Assembly (NCBI GenBank): GCA_002238585.1
Contig: MPMQ01000014.1
Coordinates: 1-64,000, forward strand
Reading direction: 5' to 3'
DNA length: 64,000 nucleotides
DNA from: Kistimonas sp. bin40
GTDB lineage: Bacteria; Pseudomonadota; Gammaproteobacteria; Pseudomonadales; Endozoicomonadaceae
The position numbers were made by a program, and so were the translations under genes. Positions 62,569 to 64,000 of the stretch are shown in pieces. Each line of letters opens with the position of its first letter. The stretch's first letter is position 1. The notes under the pieces are model-generated. The model did no database searches, was not told where the DNA came from, and saw only the letters and a list, made by a program, of their open reading frames with translations.

Positions 62569-63412
62569 GCCTTTTCTTGAGTGCCGGTTGCTGTCCGATC
62601 CGGTTTGAAGAACGCCTTTGTAGCGTTCTAGCTGGCTGGACAGTTCCGGTTGATCAATGACATCAACCATCAATGAGGCCTTGTCCTGATCAACGCGTCC
62701 CTTGTGATGCGGTTCCCTCTCCCCCCTCTCTCTTGCAAGCCATGCAACCTGAGCCAGCCGTTGCTGATACTTTTCACCGCGCTGCTGCACCTTCTCACCG
62801 CGCTGCTGCACCTTCTCACCGCGCTGCTGCACCTTCTCACCGCGCTGCTGCACCTTCTCACCGCGCTGCTGCACCTTCTCACCGGATTTTTATGCAGCAG
62901 AAACGGGCAAGCTTGCTGAATCACCTGACAGGAAAGGAAAAGGGTGCACCAGGCTGCCGTATGTGTTCAGTAGCCGAGGACTGACTTCTTCCGATGCAGG
63001 GGCAGGTCAACCCGAATTGATACGGACCGTCTGACAGCCAGCTTTCTCTCCGACAGGAACCTTCTTTCGGTAGCTGTGTCCTACCGCACAGGGTGCTGCT
63101 GCGTTTGCGTTGGTGCGCGACCTTTCTTGGGTAACAGACTCTTGTTCGATCAGGTTTGCCCGGTGCCCGTCTTTGTGCGGCGCGAGTCGCTCGGTATTGC
63201 CGTGCTTTCCCATCAACTGATCAGGTCGCAAGGCCTGGTGCAGAGCACAGATCACTTCAATTCGACACTGCATGGCTGAGAGGCATCTGACTTTGTGGCT
63301 GTTTGAACTGGCATCCAGCATCTGTTGTCCAAGCTGGTATAGGGCAGTGGCCGGCGCGTAATGCGTTTGCCGGGCAACTTGCGTCACGCGTACTGACAAG
63401 GAGGTCAAGGTT
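62569..63412. other. long spacer with expanded 21-bp repeat
   Basis: 844 bases. It begins with the family 3' flank and holds five copies of a 21-bp unit (62775-62879). It continues with a diverged form of the family 5' flank (about 62945-63110) and then unique sequence up to the next start. Long antisense frames through it come from the repeat and have no family similarity. Confidence 0.55.
62775..62879. repeat. five tandem 21-bp repeats
   Basis: CACCGCGCTGCTGCACCTTC plus a final T occurs five times without interruption (62775, 62796, 62817, 62838, 62859), then a partial sixth. The 21-base length keeps frame on both strands. Confidence 0.95.
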
Positions 63413-64000
63413 ATGGACAAGACAACACAAAACCCTGCAAGGAAAAGCCTGATGAGCTGGGGGGCGTTGCTTGGCCTGGCCCTGATGACGATGCAGGCAC
63501 CGGCTTCGACTTTGATCACTGGCCAACTGGCAGCAGGGACCCAGCGGGGTGCCGTCCATGAGCTGGTTGAGAAACTGGGGTACACAGAGTCCGGCCCTTG
63601 CACTGTCGTGTCCCTGAACGAAGAGGACAAAGAGTTTATCAAGGAGGGTTTTTTCAGGGCTGAGTGTGACGGCACCAAACTGTTTCTGAAGTTTGACGAT
63701 GTGCCAGCTGCTCAGGCATTCGTTTCCACCTTGCCGTTGCTGGAGAGCTCGCCGCTATTGTCAACTTCTGTGCTGAAGCCGATCGCCGAGTTTTCGTTCA
63801 GGAGAGAAGGGCGAAGGCGGAATACCGAAGAGTACTGCAGCGCGTACCCATGGATTGCGGGTGATACATTGCAGGATGTGATGCGCAAGGTGCACCAGCC
63901 CGAGCAGGAAACGGCGTATCTGACAGACCTTTATCGCCAATTGGGCGAGATCATCGGTGAAATGCACGCTATCGGCCTGGTCGATGCAGACCAGCCCCTG
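63413..64000 (+). CDS. exported kinase-like protein, 3' end beyond window
   Basis: 196 codons from the ATG at 63413 (DKTTQNPARKSLMSW), preceded by a perfect AAGGAGGT, to the window edge. The signal peptide region is ALLGLALMTMQAPAS. The N-lobe is like its neighbours: KLGYTESGPCTVV, FFRAECDGTKLFLKF, PLLESSPLLSTSV, IAEFSFRREG, YPWIAGDTLQDV. The catalytic loop lies outside the window. Its cytoplasmic N-tail differs from those of the 59880 and 61399 copies. Confidence 0.75.
   Translation, partial: MDKTTQNPARKSLMSWGALLGLALMTMQAPASTLITGQLAAGTQRGAVHELVEKLGYTESGPCTVVSLNEEDKEFIKEGFFRAECDGTKLFLKFDDVPAAQAFVSTLPLLESSPLLSTSVLKPIAEFSFRREGRRRNTEEYCSAYPWIAGDTLQDVMRKVHQPEQETAYLTDLYRQLGEIIGEMHAIGLVDADQPL

Noticed and set aside
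62173..62874. 233-codon minus-strand frame starting in the 21-bp repeats (QQRGEKV repeats)
   Set aside because: Most of it is antisense to the 61399-62568 gene. The repeat is a multiple of three, so it opens frames on both strands by itself.

Overview
The window looks like a chromosomal piece of a host-associated gammaproteobacterium. The core genes (lptD-surA-ksgA-apaH, amgK-murU-djlA, glmU, prfB-lysS, ung, trpS, nupC, ygfZ) are gammaproteobacterial in type and order. They are mixed with arrays of eukaryote-like or type III-effector-like paralogues, a mix known from marine-invertebrate symbionts such as Endozoicomonadaceae. That lineage is an inference; no rRNA is present.

1-20,300, all minus strand: two tandem effector-like families. 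The first (five members, 1-11,481) carries a C-terminal domain that aligns by eye with the SpvC/OspF/HopAI1 phosphothreonine lyases. Two members also carry a second, more N-terminal lyase-like domain. One member is frameshifted, one has a large internal deletion and one runs off the left edge. The second family (five members, 11,959-20,293) are WD40-like propeller proteins; three begin with an F-box and two lack it. A decayed piece of a sixth lies at 20,303-20,520.

20,829-30,725: a DUF2333 protein, a NupC nucleoside transporter, tRNA-Arg(ACG), a YpjD/CcsA-like membrane protein, an AAA ATPase island bounded by a decayed copy of the ypjD 3' end, and an orphan pilC, followed by apaH and ksgA. 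30,722-41,596: surA and lptD (with apaH-ksgA, the outer-membrane biogenesis operon on the minus strand), divergent amgK-murU-djlA (peptidoglycan recycling and a J-domain protein), glmU, a ZnuA-like zinc-binding protein with an internal duplication, and a methyltransferase. 41,752-42,792: an orphan Ser/Pro-rich acidic protein. tRNA-Leu(CAA) follows with a triple 15-bp repeat and a terminator.

43,582-47,280: a GldA/GldF/GldG-like ABC exporter operon, then 1.2 kb with no convincing gene. 48,521-52,007: prfB (with its programmed +1 frameshift), lysS and ung. 52,044-53,818: a three-gene minus-strand operon whose middle product has a DUF1521/MIIA self-cleavage motif and a tail like a type III needle-tip or filament protein. 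54,038-57,906: a SufS-SufE fusion, ygfZ and trpS. 58,321-64,000: four tandem exported proteins with an aminoglycoside-phosphotransferase/kinase-like catalytic loop. One looks like a pseudokinase, one has an internal duplication and the last is cut by the window edge.

The housekeeping genes form normal operons. The accessory genes are tandem arrays expanding by duplication and decaying by frameshift, domain loss and repeat growth. The lyase-like and F-box families suggest manipulation of host MAP-kinase signalling and ubiquitination. The MIIA operon suggests that a type III secretion system is encoded elsewhere in the genome.
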